Positions 45,340 through 57,944 of a stretch of 64,000 nt of DNA are shown here, piece after piece (positions within the stretch are counted from its first letter, which is position 1; every line of letters starts with the position of its first letter). Under the pieces are notes generated by a model. The model ran no database searches. It was not told the origin of the DNA and saw nothing but the letters and a program-made list of their open reading frames with translations. Made by a program: the position numbers and the translations under genes. The DNA comes from Tetracentron sinense (Eukaryota; Streptophyta; Magnoliopsida; Trochodendrales; Trochodendraceae), in the NCBI GenBank assembly GCA_015143295.1, contig CM026562.1:12304041-12368040 (forward strand). Reading direction: 5' to 3'.

Positions 45340-46588
45340 CTTGCACCACATCATCAGATGCAAGTGCATCACCCTCTGTCAAAGCAAATACACGCTCCTG
45401 GTTCGCCTGGCGAGACTGAGGTGTAGACCGGGTAGTCTGAGATGACGCCTGATATGATCCTGCTGGGCGTGCTGGGGGCCTAATAGCCTGTGACTGGCCT
45501 GGCAAATGCCGGGTAGGGCAATCCCTGATCACGTGGCCCTGGCGACCACAGTGAAAACATCCACCTGATGCTCTTAGGCAATCCCCTGCCGGGTGCCTTT
45601 GGCCGCATGAAGTGCAGACCTCGTGTGTGTGGGTAGGAGGGGCCTGAGGTGGAGCGTATCTCACCACCTGAGGTGCAACTGGCCGTGGGGTCGAGAGAGC
45701 CTGAGGTCGAGGTGCCTGTGGCACGTGCTGCCGTGGTGCTGGAGGCGGATAAGTCGGCCTCATCTGTGGTGCTGGCCATGTATACTGATAAGGGCCGGTA
45801 CGAGCCCGCCTCTCTAGAGGTGCTGAATTACTGGATTGGCCTCTCGTCAATTCCCTCTTCTTGGACACCGCCTCAGAGTTGGTCTCAACCAACAAGGCTT
45901 TATCCACCACTTCAGCGTAAGTGGCGTGCCTAAAGACCGATACTTTCTCCATGATGACATCCTTGAGTCCTTGCTCAAACCTCCTCGCCTTCATTGCCTC
46001 GGTGGCAATCATATGTGTCGCGAAGCGTGATAGCTCCGAGAACTTGGCCTCATAAGCGGTCACAGACATCGAACCTTGCTCAAGGTTGATGAATTCTCTC
46101 TCTTTCTTTTCCCAAGCTCCAACCGGGAAATACTTCTTATAGAACGTATCCTTAAACTCCTCCCAAGTCCACGGTTGACCTTGCATGGTCAAGTCTCGTG
46201 TCCTCAATGCGGACAACCAGCAATGGTGGGCTTCACCTTCTAGCATAAAAACTGCCCATGCTACTTTCTCTTCCTCTGTAGGAGAGAGCACCGCAAATAT
46301 CTTCTCAACCTGGAGGATCCAAGCCTCCGCAGCAAGAGGGTCCACACTCGCATGGAAGGATGGAGGCCTCAATCTCCGGAATGCCTCAACTCCAGCTGTA
46401 CGATGTACTGGAGCTCCAGGCGGTGGAGTATGTGCCGCTGATGCCGGTATAGTTTGCCGAGCCGCCAGGATGGGGAGTGTCTCAGCAATAGAGCCTAAGA
46501 CCTGAGAGAGGTCCGGCTACTCATCCTCATCCCATGAAGAAGAGGAAGCTCTGGTATGTGGCCCATGACCCCGTGTGTTCCGTCTCAT
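45340..46588 (-). pseudogene. Gag of B2, early nonsense mutation
   Basis: It starts [21 protein letters not shown] at 46517-46519 replaces the glutamine codon of B1 (C to T). Beyond it the frame is open through PPSFHASVDPL, FMLEGEAHHCWLSAL, the proline-rich linker and both zinc knuckles (CGQRHPAGDC, CFHCGRQGHVIRDC). Confidence 0.9.
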
Positions 46589-46933
46589 GACTAAAGTCCT
46601 GAGAATAATAACACCACATGAGTCTAACTTGAAACCACAGTTTATTTCGATGCCATTTCACAATAATTTAAATTGTATTAGATGTATAATACTAATATAC
46701 ATCACATCAAGTCATCAGAGTATTCATCACATTATACTTATACTTTAGTGTTCTAGCGTACCTAGGACCCGTTCTTGGTTAAAGCAACCATTTTAAACTA
46801 AGACTAAAGTTTAGTCTTACACTTGGAACCAGACTCGCTCCCGACTTACTTCCTTCCTAACTTGTTTCCTAACATATGGTCTTGTCAAGCCGTGGTATAA
46901 GATTCTAAGAGACCCTAGAGACCTAAAGCCTAA

Positions 46934-46945
46934 GCTTTGATACCA
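46934..46945 (-). other. Primer binding site of B2
   Basis: TGGTATCAAAGC on the minus strand, one mismatch to the tRNA-iMet site in B1, four bases from the LTR end. Confidence 0.88.
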
Positions 46946-47251
46946 CTTCTGTCGCGATCCAAAACCCACCCTAGGAGTTAGAGTGAATCGTGGACGACTA
47001 AATCATGACTTACATGACTTGCTTGACAAACCACCTGCAAAACACCCACAAAGCATATACAATAGAGGCTAACAGCGGAAGCATAACTATAAGACACAGC
47101 GGAAGTCTAACAAACCTCTAAGTATATACACATGGTCCAAGTTTTAATACAAAGAAATCAAAACAAAGAAAGTGCGGACATGCCTGCCAAAATACATGGA
47201 TATAATCACTCATGCTCATCCACAGCTAATCCACTCAGAATCTAACACCAC

Positions 47252-47371
47252 CTACTGATAACCCTCTACGGGAGGTTCCTCCAAAGGCTCCTCGACGTAC
47301 TCCTCCTCCACCCATGGACCAGGAGCACAAACATCAAATGGAGCAGCAGCTCCCTCAGAACCTGCCGACAT
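47252..47371 (-). CDS. LTR micro-ORF, 39 aa (B2 5' LTR)
   Basis: Complete frame MSAGSEGAAAPF to EGYQ with PWVEEEYVEE intact. It matches the majority form among the B copies, with no unique amino-acid change. Confidence 0.55.
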   Translation of the reverse strand: MSAGSEGAAAPFDVCAPGPWVEEEYVEEPLEEPPVEGYQ

Positions 47372-47720
47372 AAGAAGTACGGCTAAGCATGGAATACTCA
47401 GCGGGTACTAAATACTAACCAACAGTTATAGCATGAGATAGCAATGCATACCCAGGAAACAATATAGATCTATATGAATCAGGAATAGTTAATATCATAC
47501 AAAGAAATAAGGAAATTCATAATCATGCTTGCAGTTCATGAAAAGCCGATAAAATCCTTGAAAAACACCATGCACTTGACTTGACTTAAAATACCCTTCA
47601 CGTAATTAGGAACTTATTTACCGTGTCATGCTTGTCATGCTTGTATCATGCGTGCCATGTCATGCTATGCGTGTCATGCGTGTATCATGCTTGCTTATTC
47701 AGAATTTAAACATGTTCACA

Positions 47721-48032
47721 TGCCTAGTTGCCGTTCATAGCCCATCGCAACTAGTATCCTATATGCTGAATGATATGCCTAGTTGCCGTTCATAGTCCGT
47801 CGCAACTAGTACCTTATATGCGGAATGACATGCCTAGTTGCCGTTCATAGCCCGTCGCAACTAGCATCCATGCAGAATGTGTATGACTAGTTGCCGTTCA
47901 TAGCCCGTCGCAACTAGCATCCATGCGGAATGATATGCCTAGTTACCGTTCATAGTCCGTCGCAACCAGTACCCTATAGGCAGATGGGTATGCCTAGTTT
48001 CCGTTCATAGTCCTTCGCAACTAGCATCCATG
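47721..48032. repeat. Tandem array in B2 5' LTR
   Basis: Six units on CCTAGTTGCCGTTCATAG and CGTCGCAACTAG, the inverse of the B1 array, with spacers of different length. Confidence 0.9.
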
Positions 48033-49443
48033 TGTGTCATGTCATGCCATGAGTGTCATGAAATGCTATGCTATGCGTGTCATGCGATGCTATGCCATGC
48101 GTGTAATGCGATGCCATGACATGCGTGTAATGCGATGGGATGGGAGACCCTTCCCTATGCAATGCATGATCATCTTGTCCTTGACAAAAGTGAAGTGAAA
48201 CATATCGTAGGATATGCCCCACCTCTACATCTCGTCCTTGAAAACATCGGTAAATCACGTCGTTTCATGCCGTGCTCGTGTAATTGTATACACACTTGCA
48301 ATGGAAATTAAATATGATATTTTGGGGAATTCACAATACATTGCACATCACCATATATACAAGTAATAAATTAAATAATTTAGGGAAAGCACGAAAACAC
48401 ACTACCATAACCCTAGCAATTTCCATGAATGTTTAAGCATGCAATTTCTTTATTTATTATTCATTTCATTCATCTTGGCATTTCATCAAACATGGTGTGT
48501 TCATTATTGATTTACCCTACAACATGCTTTTCTAGATGGGTTTTACTCAAATCATTCATGTATGTTCATTATTGGAACAATGTCCTCTCCATTTTAATCA
48601 TCACAACACAACCATTGGCATCCAATCGCCCATTCCATCTCCATTCACCATTCACAACCATCCATCTCATAGCACGTGTAAATAAAGGAAAATAAAGAGA
48701 AATAAAGGGAAAAGAGGAACTATAACTAGGAGGGTAGCAAGAAGTACCGACCTTGATCAAGTGAGGAAGAAATCCCCTTCCAAAAACGACCGTGAGTTGC
48801 TGCCCTAGCTTGAGGAGATGCTCCTCACGAGCTTGTGCCTTGATCTTGAAGAAAAATGGGCTTGAGTTGAGTGTGGGTTCACAAACCCCTTGATTTCTCT
48901 CCAAAATGGAAACCCTAGGTTTAGGAATCGCCCTCTCCTCTCTTCTTATCTCCCAATCTCTCTAAGTGTCGAAATGAAGCCCTAAAGGCTCGGGTTAAAC
49001 TCTTAAGGTAAGAGTGAACCAACCAAAAGACCATAATACCCTTACTGAAATTTATGCAAAAACGCGAGTACCGAGCGATTGGTGTTAATGACCGATCGAT
49101 CGGTTTCATAACCGAGCGATCGGTTAAAATTTAACTCTCTGGAAAATTTCCCCATTAAAATATTGACCAGTCGATAGCCTCCGAGCGATCGGTTTTGGAC
49201 CGATCGATCGCTCCATGGACCGAGCGATCGGTGGTCTACAGGTCCAAACTGTTTTGGCCATAACTTTTGACTCGTTCGTCCGATTTTGACGATTCAACTT
49301 GCGTTGGGTTCGTACTTCGAAAACGAACATTTTGATGTGTCAAAATTTCCAATTTATTCCTTATTTATTAATTGTAATACTTTAACAGCAAATTGGCTAC
49401 GAAAGTGCCATGTATTAAGCATGAAAAAGTCCGGGGCTCTACA

Positions 49444-49634
49444 CCAATGATCTTCCCTTTAGCATTATCTCCAAATGTCACATGACCGCCATCCTTTGGA
49501 GTGATTGATGCAAATAGTTCATTGTTCCCGATCATATGCCTTGAGCATCCACTATCCAAGAACCTTGTTGTCTTTGAAGTTCTTGATTTGAAGCATACCT
49601 ACACATCCAATTCAAGTAACTCCAAGATACTTTC
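49444..49634 (-). pseudogene. Copia C2 protease fragment between B2 and B3
   Basis: The minus strand encodes FLDSGCSRHMIGNNELF and GGHVTFGDNAKGKIIG, a Ty1/copia protease with the DSG active site of SIRE-like elements. The right end (TTTC at 49631-49634, with 49630) is one copy of the B3 target duplication. It continues the C2 gag found at 57945-59494. Confidence 0.9.
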
Positions 49635-49850
49635 TGTAGAGCCCCAGACTTTTTCATGCTTAATACATGACACTTTCATTGCCATTTTGCCTTTAAAGAG
49701 GTATAATTAATAAATAAGGAAGAAATTAGAAATTTTGAAATGTCAGAAATGTTCCTTTTCGAAGTACGAACCCAACGCAAGTTGAATCATCAAAATCGGA
49801 CGAACGAGTCAAAAGATATGGCCAAAACAGTCTGGACCTGTAGGCAATCG

Positions 49851-49969
49851 TAGCTCGGTTATGCACTAAGGACGTAGCTCGGTTATGTACTAAGGACGTA
49901 GCTCGGTTATGCACTAAGGACGTAGCTCGGTTATACACTAAGGACGTAGCTCAGAGGGCGCTAAGGACG
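49851..49969. repeat. 24-bp tandem array in B3 5' LTR
   Basis: Five units starting CGTAGCTCGGTTATGCACTA, the last diverged. It occupies the place of the CGATCG palindromes of B1. The 3' LTR has four such units (about 55710-55805). Confidence 0.92.
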
Positions 49970-50163
49970 TAGCTCTGATCACGTGCTCTGACAACGTGCT
50001 CTGATAAGGCACAAACAACGCATAGACAACGTACTCTGATAACGTATATGTTGTGCATCCGTTGTGCAACAGACAACGGGTACGTTGTGCAACACAACGT
50101 GTACGCTGTACAGCTCACGACGGGCACGTTGTACATAAGACAACGGACAACGAGCTCAGCACT

Positions 50164-50292
50164 ATTCACAGCACAACGAGTTGGTGTTATTCACAGCACA
50201 ACGAGTTGGCACTATTCACAGCACAACATGTTTAGCACTGTTCACAGCACAACGTGTTTGGTACTGTTCACAGCACAACGTGTTCGGCACTT
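50164..50292. repeat. 26-bp tandem array in B3 5' LTR
   Basis: Five units on TTCACAGCACAACGTGTT, versus three in the 3' LTR (about 56023-56100) and four in the solo LTR B4 (59996-60098). Upstream of it is a related stretch rich in ACAACG and CGTTGT. Confidence 0.92.
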
Positions 50293-51210
50293 GTGTTGTT
50301 GCAGAATTTTTAGTAAGGGTATTATGGTCTTTTGGTCGGTTCACTCTTACCTTAAGAGTTTAACCCGAGCCTTTAGGGCATCATTCGACACTTAGAGAGT
50401 TTGAGAGAATAGGAGAAGGGGAGAAGGCGATTCCAAACCTAGGGTTTGTCTTTGGAAGAGAAATCAAAGGGGTTTGAGACCCTAGATCACTTCAAGCTCG
50501 GCTCTTCTCCAAGATCTCGGCTCAAGCACTCGTGGAGAGCGTTCTCCAAGCTAGGGCAGTAGCTACACGGTCGTTTTTTTGGAAAGGGGGATTTCTTCCT
50601 CACTTGATCAAGGTCGGTACTTCTTACTACCCTCCTAGTTATAGTTCCTCTTTTCCCTTTATTTCTTTTGATTTTCTTTCATTTACACATGTGCTATGAG
50701 ATGGATGGTTGTGAATGGTGAATGGAGATGGAATGGGCGATTGGATGCCAATGGTTGTGTGGTGATGATTAAAATGGGGAGGGCATTGTTCCAATAATGA
50801 ACATACATGTATGATTTGAGTAAAACCCATCTAGAAAAGCATGTTGTAGGGTAAATCCATAATGAACACACCATGTTTGATGAAATGCCAAAGTGAATAA
50901 AGTGAGTTGTGAATTAGGAAATGCATGCCTAATAAATTATGAATATTGCTAGGGACTATGATAGTGTGTTTCCTGCTTTCCCTAAATGATATGAATATTA
51001 CATTGCTCAATCATTGATGTTATATGTGTTGTGAAATTACCCAAATGTCAAATTTAAATTCAAATGCAAGTATGTACACGGTTCCCACGAGCACGGCATG
51101 CATGACATGATTTATCGAGGTTTTCAAGAACATGGTTAGAGGTGCGTCATATCCTACGATATGTTTTACCTCGCTTTTCACAAGAAGACAAGAACCAACA
51201 TTCCACGAGG

Positions 51211-51345
51211 GGTCTCCCCTCACTCACAAGTGCATATCATGAAGAAGGGTCTCCCTTCCCTCGAAAGTACATACATATCATGAAGAAGGGTCTCCCTTCC
51301 CTCGCAAGTGCATTGCATAAAGAAGGGTCTCCCTTCCCTCTCAAG
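51211..51345. repeat. Central tandem array, B3 5' LTR
   Basis: Three and a half units of 37-41 bp on GAAGAAGGGTCTCCCTTCCC. Same array at 57020-57156 and 61020-61156. It takes the position held by the 53-bp array in B1/B2 and the 69-bp array in A. Confidence 0.9.
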
Positions 51346-51714
51346 GCATCTCACAAGCGCATCTCACAAGTACATCTCACAAGGATATCTCACAAGTTAC
51401 ATGATCACAAGCAAGCACGCATGACATGCATGACATGACACAACATACAAGAATCAAGCAAGATAGACAAGACAAGCTTTCAAGTACGAAAATATATTTC
51501 AAGCCAAGTCAAGTGCACGATGTTTTCAAGAGGTTTTATCGGCTTTTTACGAAATGCAAGCATGATTATAAATTGCTTTACTTCCTTGTATGATATGAAT
51601 TGTTACCGTCTGACATATATGAATTGCTCCTGATTATGTATTGCCATTTTTATGCTATAATTGTTGGTTAGTATTTAGTACCTGCTGAGTATTCCATGCT
51701 CAGCCGTACTTCTT

Positions 51715-51834
51715 ATGTCGGCAGGTTCTGAGGGAGCTACTGCTCCATTTGATGTTTGTGCTCCTGGCCCATGGGTGGAAGAGGAGTACGTCGAGGAGCC
51801 TTTGGAGGAACCTCCCGTAGAGGGTTATCAGTAG
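51715..51834 (+). CDS. LTR micro-ORF, 39 aa (B3 5' LTR)
   Basis: Complete frame from MSAGSEGATAPF to EGYQ, with PWVEEEYVEE intact. The Trp-Val-Glu codons carry one silent change against B1. Confidence 0.55.
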   Translation: MSAGSEGATAPFDVCAPGPWVEEEYVEEPLEEPPVEGYQ

Positions 51835-52139
51835 GTGGTGTTAGAGTCTGAGTGGATAGCTGTGGGTGAGATGAGAGATATACATCCATGTATTTTGGTG
51901 GGTCTGTCCGCACTTTCTTTTGGATTCCTTTTGTGTAAACTTGGTTTCGTATATACATAGAGGGTTGTTTAGACTTCCGCTGTGTTATGTTAGAGTATGT
52001 TTCCGCTGTTTATATCCTCTATTGTATATGCTCTGTGGGTTTTTTTGCAGGTTGGTTTGTCAAGCAAGTCATGTAAGCCATGATTAGTCGTCCAAAGTTC
52101 ACTCTAACTCCTAGGGTGGGTTTTGGGTCGCGACAGAAG

Positions 52140-52151
52140 TGGTATCAGAGC
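52140..52151 (+). other. Primer binding site of B3
   Basis: TGGTATCAGAGC after the spacer GAAG, a perfect tRNA-iMet type site. Confidence 0.93.
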
Positions 52152-52497
52152 TTAGGCTTTAGGTCTCTAGGGTCACTTAGAATCTTATACCACGGCTTGA
52201 CAAGAGCATATGTCAGGAAACAAGTTAGGAAGAAAGTAAGTCAGAAGAGAGTCTTGATCCAAGTGTAAGACTAAACTTTAGTCTTAGTCTAAAATGGTTG
52301 CTTTAACCAAGTACGGGTCCTAGGTACGCTAGAACACTAAAGTATAAGTATAATATGATGAATACTCTGATGACTTGATGTGATGTGTATTAGTATTATA
52401 CAACTAATACAAATTGAATTATTGTGAAATGGCATTAAAATAAACTGTGGTTTCAAGTTAGACTCATGTGGTGTTATTATTCTCAGGACTTTAGTCA

Positions 52498-55395
52498 TGA
52501 GACGGAACACACGGGGTCATGGACCACATACCAGAGGAGTTGCCAGGATTGCCTCCAGACAGGGAGATTGAGTTTGTGATCGAGCTTGCACCAGGCACAG
52601 CTCTTGTTTTCAGGGCTCCGTATAGAATGGCCCCTATTGAACTCAAAGAGTTAAAGACCCAGTTGGAAGAATTACAAGGCCTTGGTTTCATTCGACCAAG
52701 TGTCTCACCGTGGGGTGCCCCGGTGTTGTTTGTTAAGAAGAAAGATGGCTCGATGCGGATGTGCGTCGATTACAGACAATTGAACAAAGTCACTATAAAG
52801 AATAGGTATCCCTTGCCTAGGATTGATGACTTGTTCGATCAGTTGAAGGGAGCGAGTTTTTTCTCGAAGATAGACCTTCGATCGGGTTATCACCAGTTGA
52901 AGATTAAGGTGGAAGATGTTCCCAAAACTGCTTTCAGGACTCGGTATGGACACTACGAGTTCTTGGTGATGCCTTTTGGATTCACGAACGCGCCGGCAGC
53001 CTTTATGGATTTGATGAACCGGGTGTTCCGGCCATATCTTGATAGGTGCGTGATTGTATTTGTTGATGACATTTTGGTCTATTCCCAGACACGGGAAGAT
53101 CATACACACGACCTACGCCTTGCTTTGGAAATGCTAAGAGAGCACAAGCTATACGCCAAACTTAGCAAGTGTGAGTTTTGGTTGGAAGAGGTGGCATTCC
53201 TAGGCCACGTTGTTTCCGCGGAAGGCATATCGGTAGATCCAAAGAAGATAGAGGCTGTTATGAGTTGGGCAAGGCCCAAGAGTGTCACAGAGATACGTAG
53301 TTTTCTTGGGTTGGCAAGCTACTACAGGAGATTCGTAGAGGGTTTCTCTAGCCTTACAGCACCGCTCACTTGCCTGACAAGGAAGAACGCCAAGTTTGTA
53401 TGGAGTGATAAGTGCGAAATCAGTTTCACGGAACTGAAGAAGAGGCTTACTACAGCCCCTATCCTTACTGTGCCATCTGGACCTTATGGGTATGAGGTGT
53501 ATAGTGATGCCTCACACGTTGGACTTGGGTGTGTACTCATGTAGCACAAGAAAGTCATTGCCTATGCATTGAGGCAATTGAAGGAGCATGAGAAGAATTA
53601 CCCCACGCACGACTTAGAGCTTGCCGCAGTCGTGTTTGCACTCAAGATCTGGCGACATTACTTATACGGGGTGGAATTCTATGTGTATACGGACCACAAG
53701 AGCCTCAAGTACCTCTTTTCCCAAAAGGAATTGAATCTAAGGCAACGGCGTTGGATGAAATTTTTGAAAGACTATGATTGTACCATTCAATACCACCCGG
53801 GTAAAGCAAATGTAGTGGCTGATGCTTTGAGTAGAAGACCTCCGGGGTTATTAGCATGCATGTTAGTACAGGAATGGAAGCTACTTGAAGACTTGGCAAA
53901 TCTGGATATTAGTGTGAATGACTCTGTTCGTAGTCCTATCTTGGCAAATGTCACGGTTCGGCCATACATTATAGATTTGATCCAAGAATACCAAGCCACG
54001 GATACTGAATTGTTGGCTTATCGGGACAAGGAAATTGCTAAGGGTAATGAGGACTTCTCTCTCACTAGTCGGGGTGCTATCACATTCAAGGGAAGGTTGT
54101 GCGTCCCAGCCAACGCAGATCTTCGAAGAGAGATTTTGGATGAAGCACACCGTTCGAAGTACACAGTGCATCCAGGGGGTACAAAGATGTACCGGAACCT
54201 CAAGAGTCACTTTTGGTGGCGGAATATGAAGAGGGAGGTTGCAGAATATGTAGCACGGTGCTTGGTGTGTCAACAGGTAAAAGCAGAACACATGCGGGCC
54301 GCAGGTCTATTACAGTCCCTTCCGATTCCCGAGTGGAAATGGGAGAACATATCCATGGATTTCATAGTTGACTTGCCAAAGACGGCAAGGGGCTCAGATG
54401 CGATATGGGTAGTAGTGGATCGTTTAACGAAGTCCGCTCACTTCTTACCTTACCGAACTACCTTCAACTCTAGTCAGTTGGCTGCACTATACATCAAGGA
54501 AGTAGTTAGACTACATGGGGTGCCAGTCAGTATTGTGTCAGATCGGGATCCAAGATTCACATCAAGATTCTGGAAAAGTTTTCAGGAAGCTATGGGTTCC
54601 TGACTTGATTTCAGCACCGCTTTTCATCCACAGACGGATGGACAAACCGAGAGAGTGAACCAAGTCATTGAAGACATGCTTCGGGCTTGTATGTTGGATT
54701 TCAGAGGCAGTTGGGAAGAGCACTTGCCTTTGATTGAATTCGCCTATAATAACAGCTATCAGGCAAGTATCCAAATGGCACCATTTGAGGCCTTGTATAG
54801 GCGAAGTTGTAGGTCTCCTCTCTATTGGGATGAGGTAGGAGAATGGAAAATACTTGGTCCGGAGTTGATTGAGCAAACTGCAAACACAGTTAAGATCATT
54901 CGGGATCGATTGAAAGCCGCTCAAGATCGCCAGAAAAGTTATGCGGACACGCGTCGTAGGGACTTGGAATTTCAAGTAGGGGATCAAGTTTTTGTGAAAG
55001 TGTCTCCTAGCAAAGGGATCATGAGATTTGGAAAGCCAGGCAAGCTCAGTCCTCGGTATGTTGGGCCTTTTGAGATTATCACACGAGTTGGTGAGGTTGC
55101 TTACAGAGTAGCTCTCCCACCTCACATGGCCGCAGTTCACAACGTCTTCCATGTGTCTATGCTTCGGAAGTACATTGCGGATCCTTCGCATGTCATAGAC
55201 TTGGAACCGTTGGAGATTCGAGAGGACCTCACCTTGATTGAAAAGCCGGTTTAGATTTTGGATCGAAGAGATCAGGTGCTTCACAACAAGACAATCCCTT
55301 TGGTTCTTGTGCAATGGCAACACCAAGCTCGGGAAGAAGCTACATGGGAGCGTGAAGCCGAAGTCAAGGCAAAGTGCCCAGAATTAATTGAATGA
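52498..55395 (+). pseudogene. Deleted gag-pol of B3
   Basis: The gag start [13 protein letters not shown] is fused after about 12 codons to the protease-RT linker ([16 protein letters not shown]) in another frame, so nearly all of gag and all of protease are gone. The junction lies at a CCAGAG shared by both parent sites. The remaining Pol has RT ([10 protein letters not shown]), RNase H, integrase and chromodomain, interrupted by TAG at 53542-53544, TGA at 54601-54603 and TAG at 55252-55254. An ATG at 52519 opens the RT frame directly. It could only move with proteins supplied by another copy. Confidence 0.93.
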
Positions 55396-55495
55396 GTTTT
55401 GTATTGGTTTTGTGTATGACTTGTAATTTTGTTTTGATTTGTAATGCAAGTATCGTCTGAATTTCAAGGACGAAATTTTTGTAAGGGGGGGAAGA

Positions 55496-57944
55496 TGTAG
55501 AGCCCCAGACTTTTTCATGCTTAATACATGACAATTTCGTTGCCATTTTGCCTTTAAAGATGTATAATTAATAAATAAAGAAGAAATTGGAAATTTCGAA
55601 ACGTTAAAAATGTTCCTTTTCGAAGTACGAACCCAACACAAGTTGAATCGTCAAAATCGGACGAACGAGTCAAAAGATATGGCCAAAACAGTCTGGACCT
55701 GCAGGCAATCGTAGCTCGGTTATGCACTAAGGACGTAGCTCGGTTATGCACTAAGGACGTAGCTCGGTTATACACTAAGGACGTAGCACAGAGGGCACTA
55801 AGGACGTAGCTCTGATCACGTGCTCTGACAACGTGCTCTGATAAGGCACAAACAACGCATAGACAACGAACTCTGATAACGTATACGTTGTGCATCCGTT
55901 GTGCAACAGACAACGGGTACGTTGTGCAACACAACGTGTACGTTGTGCAACACAACGTGTACGCCGTACAGCTCACGACGGGCACGTTGTACATAAGACA
56001 ACGGACAACGAGCTCAGCACTATTCACAGCACAACGTGTTTAGCACTGTTCACAGCACAACGTGTTTGGTACTGTTCATAGCACAACGTGTTCGGCACTT
56101 GTGTTGTTGCAGAATTTTTAGTAAGGGTATTATGGTCTTTTGGTCGGTTCACACTTACCTTAAGAGTTTAACCCGAGCCTTTAGGGCATCATTCGACACT
56201 TAGAGAGTTTGAGAGAATAGGAGAAAGGGGAGAAGGCGATTCCAAACCTAGGGTTTGTCTTTGGAAGAGAAATCAAAGGGGTTTGAGACCCTAGATCACT
56301 TCAAGCTCGGCTCTTCTCCAAGATCTCGGCTCAAGCACTCGTGGAGAGCGTTCTCCAAGCTAGGGCAGTAGCTACACGGTCGTTTTTTTGGAAAGGGGGA
56401 TTTCTTCCTCACTTGATCAAGGTCGGTACTTCTTACTACCCTCCTAGTTATAGTTCCTCTTTTCCCTTTATTTCTTTTGATTTTCTTTCATTTACACATG
56501 TGCTATGAGATGGATGGTTGTGAATGGTGAATGGAGATGGAATGGGCGATTGGATGCCAATGGTTGTGTGGTGATGATTAAAATGGGGAGGGCATTGTTC
56601 CAATAATGAACATACATGTATGATTTGAGTAAAACCCATCTAGAAAAGCATGTTGTAGGGTAAATCCATGATGAACACACCATGTTTGATGAAATGCCAA
56701 AGTGAATAAAGTGAGTTGTGAATTAGGAAATGCATGCCTAATAAATTATGAATATTGCTAGGGACTATGATAGTGTGTTTCCTGCTTTCCCTAAATGATA
56801 TGAATATTACATTGCTCAATCATTGATGTTATATGTGTTGTGAAATTACCCAAATGTCATATTTAAATTCAAATGCAAGTATGTACACGGTTCCCACGAG
56901 CACGGCATGCATGACATGATTTATCGAGGTTTTCAAGAACATGGTTAGAGGTGCGACATATCCTACGATATGTTTTACCTCGCTTTTCACAAGAAGACAA
57001 GAACCAACATTCCACGAGGGGTCTCCCCTCACTCACAAGTGCATATCATGAAGAAGGGCCTCCCTTCCCTTGCAAGTACATACATATCATGAAGAAGGGT
57101 CTCCCTTCCCTCGCAAGTGCATTGCATAAAGAAGGGTCTCCCTTCCCTCTCAAGGCATCTCACAAGCGCATCACACAAGTACATCTCACAAGGATATCTC
57201 ACAAGTTACATGATCACAAGCAAGCACGCATGACATGCATGACATGACACGACATACAAGAATCAAGCAAGATAGACAAGACAAGCTTTCAAGTACGAAA
57301 ATATATTTCAGGCCAAGTCAAGTGCACGATGTTTTCAAGAGGTTTTATCGGCTTTTTACAAAATGCAAGCATGATTATAAATTGCTTTACTTCCTTGTAT
57401 GATATGAATTGTTACAGTCTGACATATATGAATTGCTCCTGATTATGTATTGCCATTTTTATGCTATAATTGTTGGTTAGTATTTAGTACCCGCTGAGTA
57501 TTCCATGCTCAGTCGTACTTCTTATGTCGGCAGGTTCTGAGGGACCTGCTGCTCCATTTGATGTTTGTGCTCCTGGCCCATGGGTGGAAGAGGAGTACGT
57601 CGAGGAGCCTTTGGAGGAACCTCCCGTAGAGGGTTATCAGTAGGTGGTGTTAGATTCTGAGTGGATAGCTGTGGGTGAGATGAGAGATATACATCCATGT
57701 ATTTTGGCGGGTCTGTCCGCACTTTCTTTTGGATTCCTTTTGTGTAAACTTGGTTTTGTATATACATAGAGGGTTGTTTAGACTTCCGCTGTGTTATGTT
57801 AGAGTATGTTTCCGCTGTTTATATCCTTTATTGTATATGCTCTGTGGGTTTTTTTGCAGGTTGGTTTGTCAAGCAAGTCATGTAAGCCATGATTAGTCGT
57901 CCAAAGTTCACTCTAACTCCTAGGGTGGGTTTTGGGTCGCGACA
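55496..57944 (+). repeat. 3' LTR of B3, 2449 bp
   Basis: It is preceded by the purine tract GTAAGGGGGGGAAGA and ends GTCGCGACA at the CTTTC duplication. Outside the arrays it is very similar to the 5' LTR, suggesting a fairly recent insertion. Confidence 0.95.
57524..57643 (+). CDS. LTR micro-ORF, 39 aa (B3 3' LTR)
   Basis: Complete frame with one replacement (Ala to Pro after MSAGSEG); PWVEEEYVEE is unchanged. Confidence 0.52.
   Translation: MSAGSEGPAAPFDVCAPGPWVEEEYVEEPLEEPPVEGYQ

Larger units (their letters stand above)
41266..49443 (-). mobile_element. Ty3/gypsy chromovirus B2
   Basis: Read right to left it has a full 5' LTR (46950-49443), primer site, gag, intron-like segment, pol, purine tract and the first about 500 bp of the 3' LTR. 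It is inserted in the protease region of copia element C2; the flanking five bases on the right are CCAAT (49444-49448), and the left copy is hidden by the gap. Stops and frameshifts make it non-autonomous. Confidence 0.93.
46950..49443 (-). repeat. 5' LTR of B2, 2494 bp
   Basis: It starts TGTAGAGCCCCGG and ends ATCGCGACA on the minus strand. It has the CGATCG palindromes at about 49065-49235 and a version of the 53-bp array with six partly diverged units at about 47721-48032. Confidence 0.94.
49635..52135 (+). repeat. 5' LTR of B3, 2501 bp
   Basis: Starts TGTAGAGCCCCAG, ends GTCGCGACA. It is longer than the 3' LTR (2449 bp), mainly through different unit numbers in the two tandem arrays at about 49851-49969 and 50164-50292. 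Confidence 0.95.
49635..57944 (+). mobile_element. Ty3/gypsy chromovirus B3, gag-deleted, target duplication CTTTC
   Basis: A complete insertion: 5' LTR 49635-52135, internal part, 3' LTR 55496-57944, flanked by CTTTC at 49630-49634 and 57945-57949. Nearly all of gag plus protease is deleted. The LTRs carry a different upstream repeat module from B1 and B2 but the same right part. Confidence 0.97.

Noticed and set aside
48037-48258. Minus-strand frame with repeated HDTHS-type peptide
   Set aside because: It is made by the ATGCGTGTCATG-type simple repeat in the B2 LTR.
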